From positions 62,001 to 126,000 of the forward strand of contig NZ_QBUC01000001.1 of the NCBI RefSeq assembly GCF_003058165.1: a stretch of 64,000 nucleotides of DNA, given 5' to 3'. The position numbers and the translations under genes are program-made. The notes under the pieces are model-generated. The model did not search any database. It worked only from the letters and a program-made list of their open reading frames with translations, and had not been told where the DNA came from. Origin of the DNA: Paenisporosarcina sp. OV554. GTDB lineage: Bacteria > Bacillota > Bacilli > Bacillales_A > Planococcaceae. Position 1 is the first letter of the stretch. The number at the start of each line of letters is the position of its first letter. Shown in pieces: positions 16,450-26,535 of this stretch.

Positions 16450-16482
16450 ACTACTACTAAAGAAAATTAAGGGGGCTTTCAT

Positions 16483-19400
16483 GTGTCACTGCGATTAATA
16501 ACTGGACGAGCAGGTGTTGGGAAATCACAATATATGAGACGTGAAGTTGCCGACGCATCGAAGAGCAATCCACTGGGATCTCCTATATTTTTTGTTGTAC
16601 CTGACCAAATGTCATTTTCTACTGAATCGGCATTATCAACTACTCAAGAAGTAAAAGGAATTATCCGAACACAAGTTACGACGTTTAAACGCTTAGCTTG
16701 GCGCGTGTTGCAAGAAACAGGTGGGATTAGTCGACAAGAAATTAGTGGATTTGGTTACCGTATGTTAATACGAAGATTATTGGAAGAACATAAAGAAGAA
16801 TTTTCCCTCTTCAAACAAGCAGCAAATAAACGCGGCTTTACGGATCAAATGGAAATGTTATTAAAAGAATTTACTCGCTATTGTTTGGATTGTGATACAT
16901 TGCATTCACTTGAAGAGTCGCTTAAACAAGTGGATGCCCCTCGAACATTGCAAGACAAGGCTCATGATTTGTCCGTCTTACTTCGTGCATTAGAAGAACG
17001 ACTTGGGACGGCTTATATCGACAGTGAGGGGTATTATGCGTTGCTTTCAAAGCAGATTCATCAGTCTGAGCTAATAGCAGAATCTGATATTTACGTGGAT
17101 GGCTTTGTAACAATGACCACAAGGGAGTATGAAATATTAGGCGAGTTGATGAAACATGCCAAACGCGTCACGATTGCACTTCCACTAAATAACGAAATAG
17201 AAGATTTGATGGACGATCAATCACTCTTTCATGGAGCTGCAAAAACGGCTGAGAGATTAAAAGAAATGGCGCACGAAGGTTCTGTAGCAATCGAACCATC
17301 TGTTCATTTAAATGAAAACAAACGTTTTATGAACAGCGAAATTCAGCATCTGGAAGAGAACTTACATACGTATCCCGCGCCAGCTATTGATAATCACGAG
17401 CATGTACATGTAATTGAAGCTGACAGTCGTCGAGCAGAAGTTCATGCTGTGGCTAGGCATATTAGACGTCTCGTTCGGGATGAACAGATGCGATATCAAG
17501 ACATCGCTGTTCTTTATCGACAACCTGAAGTGTACGATGAACTTCTTGAAACGACATTTGCACAATATGATATCCCGGTATTCATTAACCGCAAAAAGGC
17601 GATGTTGCATCATCCTTTAGTTGAATTGAGTCGTTCAGTCTTTGAATCTATTTTGAACGATTATCAATATGAATCTATGTTTAGAGCGATCAAAACAGAT
17701 TTGATTTTCCCACTTCAAGCAAACAAACAAATTTGGCGTGAACGTGCCGATCGCTTAGAGAATTTTGTGATTTCACAAGGGATTTATGGAGATCGTTGGA
17801 CTGATGAGAAACGCTGGCTCGTAAAAAAATATCGAGGACTTGAATTTCATACAAAAGCTCAAACCGATGAGGAACGCGCCTTACAAGAGGATATTACAGC
17901 TGTACGTGACTGCATGTTAGCACCTCTTCAAACGTTGGCTCACAAGATTAAAAACAGTGAAACAGGCAAAGAAGTAGCACAGGCTCTTTTTGAATTTGTA
18001 GAAGAACTATATATTTTCGATAAGATACAAATATTAAAAGACGATGAAAATGAACATGGTCATCTATTGCTTGCAACTGAGCATGATCAAGCGTGGTCTC
18101 AGTGGGTAGACGTTCTGGATCAATTCGTTTTGATGTTTGGCGATGAAAAGTTAACGCCGAAAGAGAGTTTCCGATTGCTTGAGGAAGGGTTTGATACGCT
18201 TGAGTTCTCACGTATTCCACCGTCTCTTGACGAAGTAACTGTAGCCACAGTTGATTTATCACGCTTGTCAAATATTCGAGCGGCTTTTGTGATTGGAGTA
18301 AACGATGGAGTATTTCCAAAGCGCATCGACCAAGAAGGGTTGCTGTCAGATACCGAGCGCGAATGGTTTATGCAAATTGGATTCGAGCTTGCCCCAACTT
18401 CTAAAATGAGGTTAATGGATGAAACCTACATGGCTTATCGAGCAGTGACAACAGCTTCAGATAAACTGTTTATTTCGTATGCTGTGGCGGATGAAGAAGG
18501 CAAAGCATTACTGCCGTCCACGTACATCAAGCGACTACAAAAATTAATGCCAAATGTCGAAGTTGAACTTGCTGTGATAGACCCGGCAGTATTAAAAGAA
18601 AGTGCAAAGCACTATATTCAACATCCTAGACCAACGATGCAATTTTTAGCTACAAAAATAAAACAAGCACGCACAGAAGGTCAACTTGAAGAAGAATGGC
18701 TAGCAGTTGCCTCTTATTATGAGAATGACCCATATTGGCAAAGCGTTTTCAAGCGAGTGATGCGCCAGTTATCAAACCCAGTAAAAGCACAACGTTTAAA
18801 TCCAGACACCACAAACGCCTTATATGGTGACTCCTTTACATCGAGTGTGTCTCGCGTTGAAAAATACTATAGTTGTCCTTTTGCACACTTCGCGACATAC
18901 GGTTTGCAATTAGAAGAGCGTAGTGAGTATCGTCTTGAAGCACCCGCTATCGGGGACTTATTCCATGCTGCATTAAAATGGATTGCTGACGAAACGAAAC
19001 AACTTGGAATCTCTTGGGCCCAGCTTTCAACTACGCATGCTTGGGAATTAGCAAGACAAGCTGTGGAAGAAATCTCGCCGCATTTCGTTCATCAAATCTT
19101 GATGAGTTCAAAAAGGTATTATTATATTCAACGTAAACTTGTTCAGATTTTGCAGAGAACGATGACGACATTGCGCGATCATGCCAGTGTTTCGAGCTTT
19201 GTACCGATAGCGATCGAAGCGGGATTTGGTCCGGGAGAAGAATTGCCGACACTCGAAATTCCACTTAAAAACGGTAACGCGATGAAAATGCGCGGACGAA
19301 TCGATCGAGTGGACGCAGCCGTTATTGATGGCAAACAATTTATCCGAATTGTTGATTACAAATCATCCGCAAAGGGCCTGGATTTAAATGATGTGTATTT

Positions 19401-19974
19401 CGGAATATCATTGCAAATGCTTACGTATTTAGACGTAGCAGCAACTAACTCTGCTATCTGGTTAGGTGAAGAAGCAGATCCTGCGGGTGTTCTATATGTT
19501 CACGTTCATAATCCAATGTTGAAACTAGCAAAAGAGTTGTCTGACATGGATATAGAAGAAGAAGTGTTCAAGAAGTATAAAATGCGTGGGTTATTAATTG
19601 ACGATGCAGCTGTTTTAAATGAAATGGATACAGAAATTGTTGGAGCTTCTAAAGTTATTCCAGCCCGAATCAATAAAGATGGGTCCATTTCGAAAACGTC
19701 AAAAGTTGTCTCTCCACAAGATATGGCTAATTTGCGTTCATTTGTACGGGCCAAACATCAACAAGCTGGAGATGGCATGCTTGCCGGTGATACGCGTGTG
19801 TTGCCTTACCGTATGAAAGATAAAACGGCATGTGATTATTGTAATTACCGCAGTGTGTGTCAATTTGATCCAACAGATCCTGAGCAAGACTATCGCAAAC
19901 TAGCGGTTAGCACACCGGAAGAAATTACGCAGCGAATAAATGAGGAGGTTACACCGAATGTTGATACCGACTAA
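16483..19974 (+). CDS. addB: ATP-dependent helicase/nuclease subunit B
   Basis: AddB is one half of the AddAB helicase-nuclease that resects double-strand breaks and recognises Chi in Firmicutes. The 1163-residue protein has the Walker-type GRAGVGKS at residues 8-15 and a C-terminal RecB-like nuclease with VDYKSS. The four cysteines of the iron-sulfur clasp are Cys 798, Cys 1117, Cys 1120 and Cys 1126, all present with normal spacing. The start is GTG 16483, seven bases after AAGGGGGC. It overlaps addA by 17 bases. The first 240 bases upstream hold a palindromic element, so the promoter may lie before that (GTACAAT near 16263) or after it. Confidence 0.95.
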   Translation: MSLRLITGRAGVGKSQYMRREVADASKSNPLGSPIFFVVPDQMSFSTESALSTTQEVKGIIRTQVTTFKRLAWRVLQETGGISRQEISGFGYRMLIRRLLEEHKEEFSLFKQAANKRGFTDQMEMLLKEFTRYCLDCDTLHSLEESLKQVDAPRTLQDKAHDLSVLLRALEERLGTAYIDSEGYYALLSKQIHQSELIAESDIYVDGFVTMTTREYEILGELMKHAKRVTIALPLNNEIEDLMDDQSLFHGAAKTAERLKEMAHEGSVAIEPSVHLNENKRFMNSEIQHLEENLHTYPAPAIDNHEHVHVIEADSRRAEVHAVARHIRRLVRDEQMRYQDIAVLYRQPEVYDELLETTFAQYDIPVFINRKKAMLHHPLVELSRSVFESILNDYQYESMFRAIKTDLIFPLQANKQIWRERADRLENFVISQGIYGDRWTDEKRWLVKKYRGLEFHTKAQTDEERALQEDITAVRDCMLAPLQTLAHKIKNSETGKEVAQALFEFVEELYIFDKIQILKDDENEHGHLLLATEHDQAWSQWVDVLDQFVLMFGDEKLTPKESFRLLEEGFDTLEFSRIPPSLDEVTVATVDLSRLSNIRAAFVIGVNDGVFPKRIDQEGLLSDTEREWFMQIGFELAPTSKMRLMDETYMAYRAVTTASDKLFISYAVADEEGKALLPSTYIKRLQKLMPNVEVELAVIDPAVLKESAKHYIQHPRPTMQFLATKIKQARTEGQLEEEWLAVASYYENDPYWQSVFKRVMRQLSNPVKAQRLNPDTTNALYGDSFTSSVSRVEKYYSCPFAHFATYGLQLEERSEYRLEAPAIGDLFHAALKWIADETKQLGISWAQLSTTHAWELARQAVEEISPHFVHQILMSSKRYYYIQRKLVQILQRTMTTLRDHASVSSFVPIAIEAGFGPGEELPTLEIPLKNGNAMKMRGRIDRVDAAVIDGKQFIRIVDYKSSAKGLDLNDVYFGISLQMLTYLDVAATNSAIWLGEEADPAGVLYVHVHNPMLKLAKELSDMDIEEEVFKKYKMRGLLIDDAAVLNEMDTEIVGASKVIPARINKDGSISKTSKVVSPQDMANLRSFVRAKHQQAGDGMLAGDTRVLPYRMKDKTACDYCNYRSVCQFDPTDPEQDYRKLAVSTPEEITQRINEEVTPNVDTD

Positions 19975-22900
19975 ACCACAAGACGTAACTTGGACGGATG
20001 CTCAGTGGCGATCGATTTTTGCAGAAGGTCGTGACGTACTCGTTTCAGCGGCTGCGGGTTCAGGGAAAACGGCCGTATTAATCGAGCGACTCATACAAAA
20101 AATGATTCGACAAACGAATCCCGTTGATGTAGATGAACTCTTAGTAGTGACCTTTACCAATGCTTCAGCAGCTGAGATGCGTCACCGTATGGCGGAAGCA
20201 TTGGAAAAAGAATTAATTAAGGATCCGACATCAAGCCATTTAAGAAGACAGTTGAGCCTATTAAATAAGGCACAAATTTCAACTCTCCATTCGTTTTGTT
20301 TATCTATCGTTAAACAGTACGCTTACGTGCTCGACTTGGATCCAGGTTTCAGACTCGCTAATGAGGCAGAAGCTGCATTAATTCGGGACGATGTGTTGGC
20401 AGCCGTGTTGGAAACAGCTTATAAAGCAGATAATCCCGAAGAAATATACCGACTCGTTGATAGTTTTACATCCGATCGTGATGATCAACTAATTGAAACA
20501 CTGATTGAGAAATTATATGGTGCTGCAAGTGTTCATCCTGAGCCGAAGAAGTGGTTACAATCGATTCCGCAAGGTTACAATGTGCCGATCGACATGCAAA
20601 TCGATGAGCTTCCTTTTATCCATGCTCTAAAATTAACGATTCAACATACGCTTGAAGAAGCTTATTCTATGACAGAGGAAATGCGTCAGATTGCTATACA
20701 ACCAGCTGGGCCAGCACCTTATGGAACTACAGTTGAGCAAGATCAATTATTAATTGCTGAAGGGATTCGTCGAATTTCTACACAATCATGGCAATCTACT
20801 TTTGACTATTTTCAAAGCTTAAAATTTACAACTGCAGCGCGCATTCCAAAAGAAACTTACGATGAAGACCTCATTCAAAAAGCCAAAGATAAGCGCGACC
20901 AATTGAAGAAGCGGGTTAATGGAATAAAAGATTCTTACTTTACGCGGACTCCAGCGAGATTGCTAGACGAAATGAGACTGATGCACCCGATTCTCCAAAC
21001 ACTCGTCGACTTAACTCTTACATACGGAGAGCAGTATCGATTAGCAAAAAGTGAGCGGGGGTTAGTCGATTTCTCAGACCTTGAACATTTTGCGCTGCAA
21101 ATTTTGACGAAAGAAGAAAATGGTCATCTTATTCCTTCAAACATTGCAGAAGATGTAATGGCGCAGTACAAGGAAGTGTTGGTGGATGAGTATCAAGATA
21201 CAAATCGCTTACAAGAAACGATTTTACAAATTGTCAAAAGTGGAACAGAAGCAAACGGAAATATGTTTATGGTTGGGGATGTTAAGCAATCGATTTATCG
21301 TTTCCGTTTAGCAGAACCAATGCTTTTCCTAGCGAAGTATTTAATGTTTACAACTGAAGCTCTAGATACAGGTATCAAAATTGATTTGAATGCGAATTTC
21401 AGAAGTCGTCCGGAAATTTTGTATGCGACTAATTTTATCTTTTCTCAAATCATGGGCGAGCGTGTTGGTGAAATTGAATATGATGAAGCGGCTGCATTAA
21501 AACCAGGGGCGCCTTATCCTGATCAACAATCAACAGTAGAGCTGACGCTTCTATCACAACAACAAGAAGACGAGGAATCGACAGATGATGACGAGGATGT
21601 TAATGAAGAGATTCAAGAGCTAGAAGAGTTGAAAAAGTCACAATGGGAAGCCCGTTATATCATCGGGAAAATCCGCAAATTGATGGAGAATCAAACAATG
21701 GTGGTCGATGCATGGACGAAAAATGAACGACCTCTTGAATACCGTGATATTGTCATTTTGATGAGATCAATGACCTGGTCCGCTGATTTAACAGAGGAGT
21801 TTAAGCAAGCAGGAATTCCATTATATGCGAATCTATCAAAAGGGTATTTTGACGCGCTCGAAGTCATGATTATGTTGAACACACTGCGTATAGTCGATAA
21901 CCCATATCAAGATATCCCATTAGCGTCTGTGCTTCGTGCGCCTTTTGTCGGATTAACAGAATCTGAGCTTTCACATATTCGCTTGTCAGCACCAAAAGAG
22001 CCTTTTTTTGAGGCGCTTAAAAACTTTATACGCTTAGGTGGGAGTGGGATTGACCCAGAGACAGCCGAGAAGTTACAGCGGTTCTTCTTACATTACGAAG
22101 AATGGCGTGATTTGGCACGGAGAGGTTCACTAGCCGATTTGATTTGGAGAATTTACATGGACACACATTATTACGAAATGGTCGGGGCTATGCCAGGTGG
22201 TAAACAAAGACAAGCGAATTTACGTGCATTGCATGATCGTGCTTTGTCTTATGAAAAATCCTCTTTCCGTGGATTATTCCGCTTCTTACGATTTATTGAT
22301 CGCATGAAAAAGCGCGGAGACGATTTAGGAACTGCGCGTGCCATGAGTGAAAAAGAAAATGTCGTGCGTCTTATGACGATTCACTCGTCTAAAGGTCTTG
22401 AATTTCCATACGTCTTTATTGCCGGTTTAGGGAGAGACTTCAATCAAATGGACTTCAATGAATTATATTTATTTGATCAAACATTTGGTTTGGCTGTCAA
22501 AGCAGTAGATCCAGAAAAACGTATTGCCTACACATCTTTACCCTTTTTGGCGATGAAGGAAAAGAAACAACTGGAGTTAAAGTCGGAAGAAATGCGTGTT
22601 CTTTATGTCGCTATGACGCGAGCAAAAGAAAAATTAATGCTTGTTGGAACGGTAAAAGATGCACAAAAATCCATCACTAAATGGGTTGATATTGCCAACT
22701 CTAGTGGAGACAGGTTGCCGGAATATGTGCGTTCACGAGCTAAAGGGTTCTTAGATTGGATTGGACCGTCAGTAGCAAGACATCCGGATTTCTCTTTGTG
22801 GCAAGGAGTAGTGCATTCAGGTTTACAACATCCTTCTAAGTGGTCGTTCGAGACAATTTATGTGGAAGACTTACGTGAAGTCTTAGTAGAATTAGAATCA

Positions 22901-23674
22901 CCACAATCGACTAATCCGACAACTGCTAATGTCGTTACTTCAGAAATGATGGACGAAATCGAAAGACGATTTAATGCAGTGTACCCATTTGAACGCTCCG
23001 TTTCTAAACGTTCAAAACAATCGGTGAGCGAGCTCAAAAGACTGGATCAATTAAGAAAAGAAGAAGAACCTGAATTTTTCAGACCGAGCCAAGTACAACA
23101 AGCGATTAAAAGTGTCTATAAGCGACCTGCTTTTCTCCAACAAGGTGAGCGGAAACTAACATCTGCGGAAATCGGAACGGCAATGCATACAGCTATGCAA
23201 CATGTAGATGTAAATCTAGCTCTAAGTAAGGGATCAATTGAAGCATTTATCCAACAGCTAGCAGATAAACAGTTATTAACATCGAATGAAGCTAATGCTA
23301 TCAAGACAGATGCACTAGGGGCATTCTTACAATCTCCACTGGCTACTCGCTTACGTCAAGCTAAGCAAGTGTTACGAGAAGTTCCCTTTACTTATGGATT
23401 AACCGATGACGATGGAGACACTCAAATCTTGCAAGGTATCGCTGACTGCCTCTTCCAAGAAGCGGACGGGGAGTGGGTACTGCTGGATTATAAAACCGAT
23501 CGAATAAAGGGAGTTCTTATTACAGAAGCATCCATTTTACGTGAAATGCATCATCGTTATGGATTACAGCTTTTACTTTATAAACAAGCGATTGAGCATA
23601 TTTTAGCCATTACGATAAAAGAGAAAATATTGTATTTGTTTGACGCTGATCAAACAATCTTACTGGAGGATTAA
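19958..23674 (+). CDS. addA: ATP-dependent helicase/nuclease subunit A
   Basis: AddA is the UvrD-like 3'-5' helicase and second nuclease of AddAB. The 1238-residue protein shows Walker A SAAAGSGKT (30-38), motif II VDEYQDTN, helicase motifs VGDVKQSIYRFR and HSSKGLEFPYVFI, motif VI VAMTRAKEKL, and the C-terminal nuclease site LLDYKTDR (Asp near 1177). ATG 19958 is chosen over in-frame ATG 19940: GAGGAGG at 19942-19948 is correctly spaced and the N-terminus then matches AddA. It overlaps the end of addB. In B. subtilis sbcDC follow; here a DUF418 gene comes next. Confidence 0.96.
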   Translation: MLIPTKPQDVTWTDAQWRSIFAEGRDVLVSAAAGSGKTAVLIERLIQKMIRQTNPVDVDELLVVTFTNASAAEMRHRMAEALEKELIKDPTSSHLRRQLSLLNKAQISTLHSFCLSIVKQYAYVLDLDPGFRLANEAEAALIRDDVLAAVLETAYKADNPEEIYRLVDSFTSDRDDQLIETLIEKLYGAASVHPEPKKWLQSIPQGYNVPIDMQIDELPFIHALKLTIQHTLEEAYSMTEEMRQIAIQPAGPAPYGTTVEQDQLLIAEGIRRISTQSWQSTFDYFQSLKFTTAARIPKETYDEDLIQKAKDKRDQLKKRVNGIKDSYFTRTPARLLDEMRLMHPILQTLVDLTLTYGEQYRLAKSERGLVDFSDLEHFALQILTKEENGHLIPSNIAEDVMAQYKEVLVDEYQDTNRLQETILQIVKSGTEANGNMFMVGDVKQSIYRFRLAEPMLFLAKYLMFTTEALDTGIKIDLNANFRSRPEILYATNFIFSQIMGERVGEIEYDEAAALKPGAPYPDQQSTVELTLLSQQQEDEESTDDDEDVNEEIQELEELKKSQWEARYIIGKIRKLMENQTMVVDAWTKNERPLEYRDIVILMRSMTWSADLTEEFKQAGIPLYANLSKGYFDALEVMIMLNTLRIVDNPYQDIPLASVLRAPFVGLTESELSHIRLSAPKEPFFEALKNFIRLGGSGIDPETAEKLQRFFLHYEEWRDLARRGSLADLIWRIYMDTHYYEMVGAMPGGKQRQANLRALHDRALSYEKSSFRGLFRFLRFIDRMKKRGDDLGTARAMSEKENVVRLMTIHSSKGLEFPYVFIAGLGRDFNQMDFNELYLFDQTFGLAVKAVDPEKRIAYTSLPFLAMKEKKQLELKSEEMRVLYVAMTRAKEKLMLVGTVKDAQKSITKWVDIANSSGDRLPEYVRSRAKGFLDWIGPSVARHPDFSLWQGVVHSGLQHPSKWSFETIYVEDLREVLVELESPQSTNPTTANVVTSEMMDEIERRFNAVYPFERSVSKRSKQSVSELKRLDQLRKEEEPEFFRPSQVQQAIKSVYKRPAFLQQGERKLTSAEIGTAMHTAMQHVDVNLALSKGSIEAFIQQLADKQLLTSNEANAIKTDALGAFLQSPLATRLRQAKQVLREVPFTYGLTDDDGDTQILQGIADCLFQEADGEWVLLDYKTDRIKGVLITEASILREMHHRYGLQLLLYKQAIEHILAITIKEKILYLFDADQTILLED

Positions 23675-23676
23675 AT

Positions 23677-24834
23677 GTGAAAGTTCAACCTACTGAATTA
23701 CATGAACGAGTAGTTGCCATTGATATGATGCGCGGCTTCTCACTTCTTGGTATTTTTATCGTCAATATGCTCGCATTCCATACCCCTTTTTACTACATCA
23801 ATCCGTACACATGGTATACAGATCCGAGTGACAAAGATACGTTTCAATGGATCGATATCGCCATACAAGGAAGCGTCTATCCGTTGTTCTCCATGTTGTT
23901 TGGTTACGGCTTAATGATGCAATTTAGGAAATCACAAGAACGCGGAATTTCATTTATTCCGCTTGGTTTACGTAGATTAAGCATTCTGCTTATCATTGGA
24001 ATTCTACACGCGTTTCTTATATGGTCTGGAGATATATTAATCACTTATGCTTTAAGTGGTTTTATAGTCCTCTTTTTATTGCGTTTATCACGAATATGGT
24101 TAGTAACTATCGCTTTCCTACTTTATGTCATTCCGAATATGGGACTCGCGTTGTTAAGTTATATTGTCTCGGCAACAGGTGAAGAGTTTTATACGGGTTT
24201 TCAAGAAATAGAATCCTCTCTTGATGCATTTGGTTCAGGTTCTTGGATGGATATTTTTATGCAACGAGCAGCTGATTGGACCTACGCTAATATAGAATCA
24301 GGTTCTTTATTGTTAATTGGAATGACCATTTTACCTTATATGTTACTTGGAGCAGCGGCAGCAAAAGGGAAGTTGATCGAACGCACGTCAAATAAGAAAA
24401 CGTTTTGGATTACGTTAACGGCTGTCACTTTAGTTGCTGGGTTTTCTATTAAACTTTTGCCGTATTTATTTGAGGCAAACTTTTATTATATGTTTGTTCA
24501 AGATATCTTTGGTGGACCGTTAGTCGCAATTGGATACGCTGGTTTGATTACTCTCTTATGTCAGCTAACCATCTTCAGGAAACTATTGAACCCGGTTGCC
24601 AAAGTTGGTCGCATGTCCATGACTACTTATTTATCCCAGTCGGTCATTGCAACCACAATTTTCTATTCATACGGATTTGCGTTATATGGAAAAATCGATG
24701 TCCTGACTGGAACTTGGATGGCAGTAGGTATTTTCGTCATTCAAATGATTTTTTCTGAAATATGGTTGTCTAAATTTAAGCAAGGACCAGTTGAAGCGAT
24801 TTGGAAAAGAGTCACATACGGGAAAATTAAATAA
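23677..24834 (+). CDS. DUF418 (YeiB-like) multipass membrane protein
   Basis: This 385-residue protein has about ten membrane segments. It belongs to the heparan N-acetyltransferase/DUF418 group by its N-terminal RVVAIDMMRGFSLLGIFIVNM and the C-terminal GRMSMTTYLSQSVIATTIFY. The family may transfer acyl groups across the membrane; no substrate is known. The start GTG 23677 is two bases after the addA stop with CTGGAGG upstream, so it is read through from addBA. This linkage is positional; no functional tie to DNA repair is evident. Confidence 0.85.
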   Translation: MKVQPTELHERVVAIDMMRGFSLLGIFIVNMLAFHTPFYYINPYTWYTDPSDKDTFQWIDIAIQGSVYPLFSMLFGYGLMMQFRKSQERGISFIPLGLRRLSILLIIGILHAFLIWSGDILITYALSGFIVLFLLRLSRIWLVTIAFLLYVIPNMGLALLSYIVSATGEEFYTGFQEIESSLDAFGSGSWMDIFMQRAADWTYANIESGSLLLIGMTILPYMLLGAAAAKGKLIERTSNKKTFWITLTAVTLVAGFSIKLLPYLFEANFYYMFVQDIFGGPLVAIGYAGLITLLCQLTIFRKLLNPVAKVGRMSMTTYLSQSVIATTIFYSYGFALYGKIDVLTGTWMAVGIFVIQMIFSEIWLSKFKQGPVEAIWKRVTYGKIK

Positions 24835-24908
24835 AAATTTCGGATGAAAAATCTGTCGAAGTATCGTAGACTGAATTTAACAAATTCTTTTTCAGGGAGT
24901 GTCCGTGT

Positions 24909-25811
24909 ATGAAAATTTTGTCATATCGCTACGATGGCCTTATCAAATTTGGTCCAAAAGTAAAAAAAGAAGAAGCAGTGTGGGACGTGTTAGCGATACA
25001 AGAGACGCTCCAGGTAGTACCGAGTTTTCCTGAAACAATCGTCGAAGGAATTGCTAACGGAATGGATTTTGTAGAACAAATGAGAAAGCTTACAGATGCT
25101 GCATTGAAATCTGAAGAACCTGGTCAATTTAAACATGCCTTTTCAACTATTGAGTGGTTATCACCAATTCCACGTACGCCGAAAAATATTATTGCTGTAG
25201 GACGAAATTATGAAGATCATGCAAAAGAAATGGGATTACAAAGTGCTCCTGAAAATCTGATGGTTTTCACAAAATCACCTACGACTATTGCAGCGGATAA
25301 AGAAACATTATCTGTACATGCGAATGTAACCTCTTCTTATGACTATGAAGGAGAATTAGCAGTCGTCATTAGTAAAAAAGGCGACAATATCCCGAAAAAA
25401 TTAGCGTATGATCATGTCTTTGGTTATACCATTGCGAACGATTTAACGGCGCGGGATTTACAATCTAAACACCAACAATTTTTCTTAGGTAAAAGTTTGA
25501 AAGGATCATGTCCGATGGGTCCATATTTGGTAACGAAAGATGAAGTGCCTGAGCCACAAAGTTTATCGATTGTTACGAAAGTAAATGGTGAAGTGCGTCA
25601 AAATGGACACACAAAAGATATGATTTTCACTATAGAAGATTTAATAGCTGAAATCTCATCACTTGTGACACTTGAACCAGGCGATGTGATTTTAACTGGT
25701 ACCCCTTCTGGAGTGGGTAAAGGCTTTAATCCACCAAAGTTTTTAGCAACTGGAGACACCGTGAAAGTAGCGGTTGAAGGTATAGGGACATTGGTCAATC
25801 GATTCGAATAA
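24909..25811 (+). CDS. yisK: Fumarylacetoacetate hydrolase-family protein YisK
   Basis: This 300-residue FAH-fold metal-dependent enzyme has an N-terminal extension of about 85 residues and a catalytic domain from GRNYEDHAKEMG. The metal ligands are expected in YDYEGELAVVI and FGYTIANDLTARDLQ; the C-terminal signature is ILTGTPSGVGKG. B. subtilis YisK, with the same neighbour yisL, has oxaloacetate decarboxylase-type activity and localises with MreB-like Mbl. The start is ATG 24909 after AGGGAGTG. It stands alone between the DUF418 gene and yisL, 97-107 bases from each. Confidence 0.86.
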   Translation: MKILSYRYDGLIKFGPKVKKEEAVWDVLAIQETLQVVPSFPETIVEGIANGMDFVEQMRKLTDAALKSEEPGQFKHAFSTIEWLSPIPRTPKNIIAVGRNYEDHAKEMGLQSAPENLMVFTKSPTTIAADKETLSVHANVTSSYDYEGELAVVISKKGDNIPKKLAYDHVFGYTIANDLTARDLQSKHQQFFLGKSLKGSCPMGPYLVTKDEVPEPQSLSIVTKVNGEVRQNGHTKDMIFTIEDLIAEISSLVTLEPGDVILTGTPSGVGKGFNPPKFLATGDTVKVAVEGIGTLVNRFE

Positions 25812-25917
25812 AGATAATTGCCCGGGAAATATCGACAAGCGGTAGCCTAAAAAAGTTTATTAGAACCGTAGATATGATATTCTAGAATAGAACAACAAAT
25901 TAGATGAGGTGACGATT

Positions 25918-26292
25918 TTGGATTTTTTAGCTAACACGGATTTACACATTACGACTTGGGTAATCGGAATTATTTTATTCTTTGTCGCAGTTGCAATGAA
26001 AAACGGCAGTAAAGGCCAAAAAATAACACATATGATATTACGCTTATTTTACGTGTTAATTCTACTAACTGGTATATCGCTATTTATTAAAGGTATGGAT
26101 TTCGATATGGGCATGTTATACGGATTTAAATTAATCGGTGGCGTTCTAATTATCGGAATGATGGAAATGATTTTAGTTCGTATGAAAAAACAAAAACCGA
26201 CAACAATGTTTTGGGTTCTATTATTTATCTTCTTATTCATCACGATGTTCTTAGGATTCAAATTACCAATGGGCATTAACTTTTTAGCTTAG
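25918..26292 (+). CDS. yisL: YisL-family membrane protein (DUF1516)
   Basis: This small membrane protein has 124 residues and four membrane segments. LHITTW near the start and THMILRLFYVLILLTG match B. subtilis YisL, and the gene lies next to yisK as there. Function is unknown. The start is taken as TTG 25918 because GAGGTG (25906-25911) is six bases before it; the in-frame GTG at 25909 would lie inside that site. A strong terminator follows. Confidence 0.8.
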   Translation: MDFLANTDLHITTWVIGIILFFVAVAMKNGSKGQKITHMILRLFYVLILLTGISLFIKGMDFDMGMLYGFKLIGGVLIIGMMEMILVRMKKQKPTTMFWVLLFIFLFITMFLGFKLPMGINFLA

Positions 26293-26302
26293 TACTTTTT
26301 TG

Positions 26303-26346
26303 AACCACTTTACTCCTTATGGTTGGAGTAAGGTGGTTTTTTAATT
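26303..26346 (+). terminator. Terminator after yisL
   Basis: ACCACTTTACTCC pairs with GGAGTAAGGTGGT around TTATGGTT, with one mismatch, and is followed by TTTTTT. Confidence 0.88.
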
Positions 26347-26369
26347 GATTTGAAAGTGAGCGATTGCTC

Positions 26370-26400
26370 AGTTGGAAAAATCGGTTCCCAAGTTGGAATT
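26370..26400. repeat. 21-bp repeat pair, AGTTGGAA core
   Basis: AGTTGGAA occurs at 26370 and 26391, 21 bases apart, just downstream of the yisL terminator. Only two clear units are present, so this alone could be chance; it is listed because two longer arrays in the window have the same 21-base period. Confidence 0.4.
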
Positions 26401-26535
26401 AGGGTGAAAGTTTCTCAACAAAGTGGATAATTTCACAGTATTGACGTAAATCAAAATGAATTCTTCGTTAATCATGGCGAGGCTCAGAAGTGTTTGGTAA
26501 AATTACGAATGAAGATTCGTAGAGGAGGACCTCCC

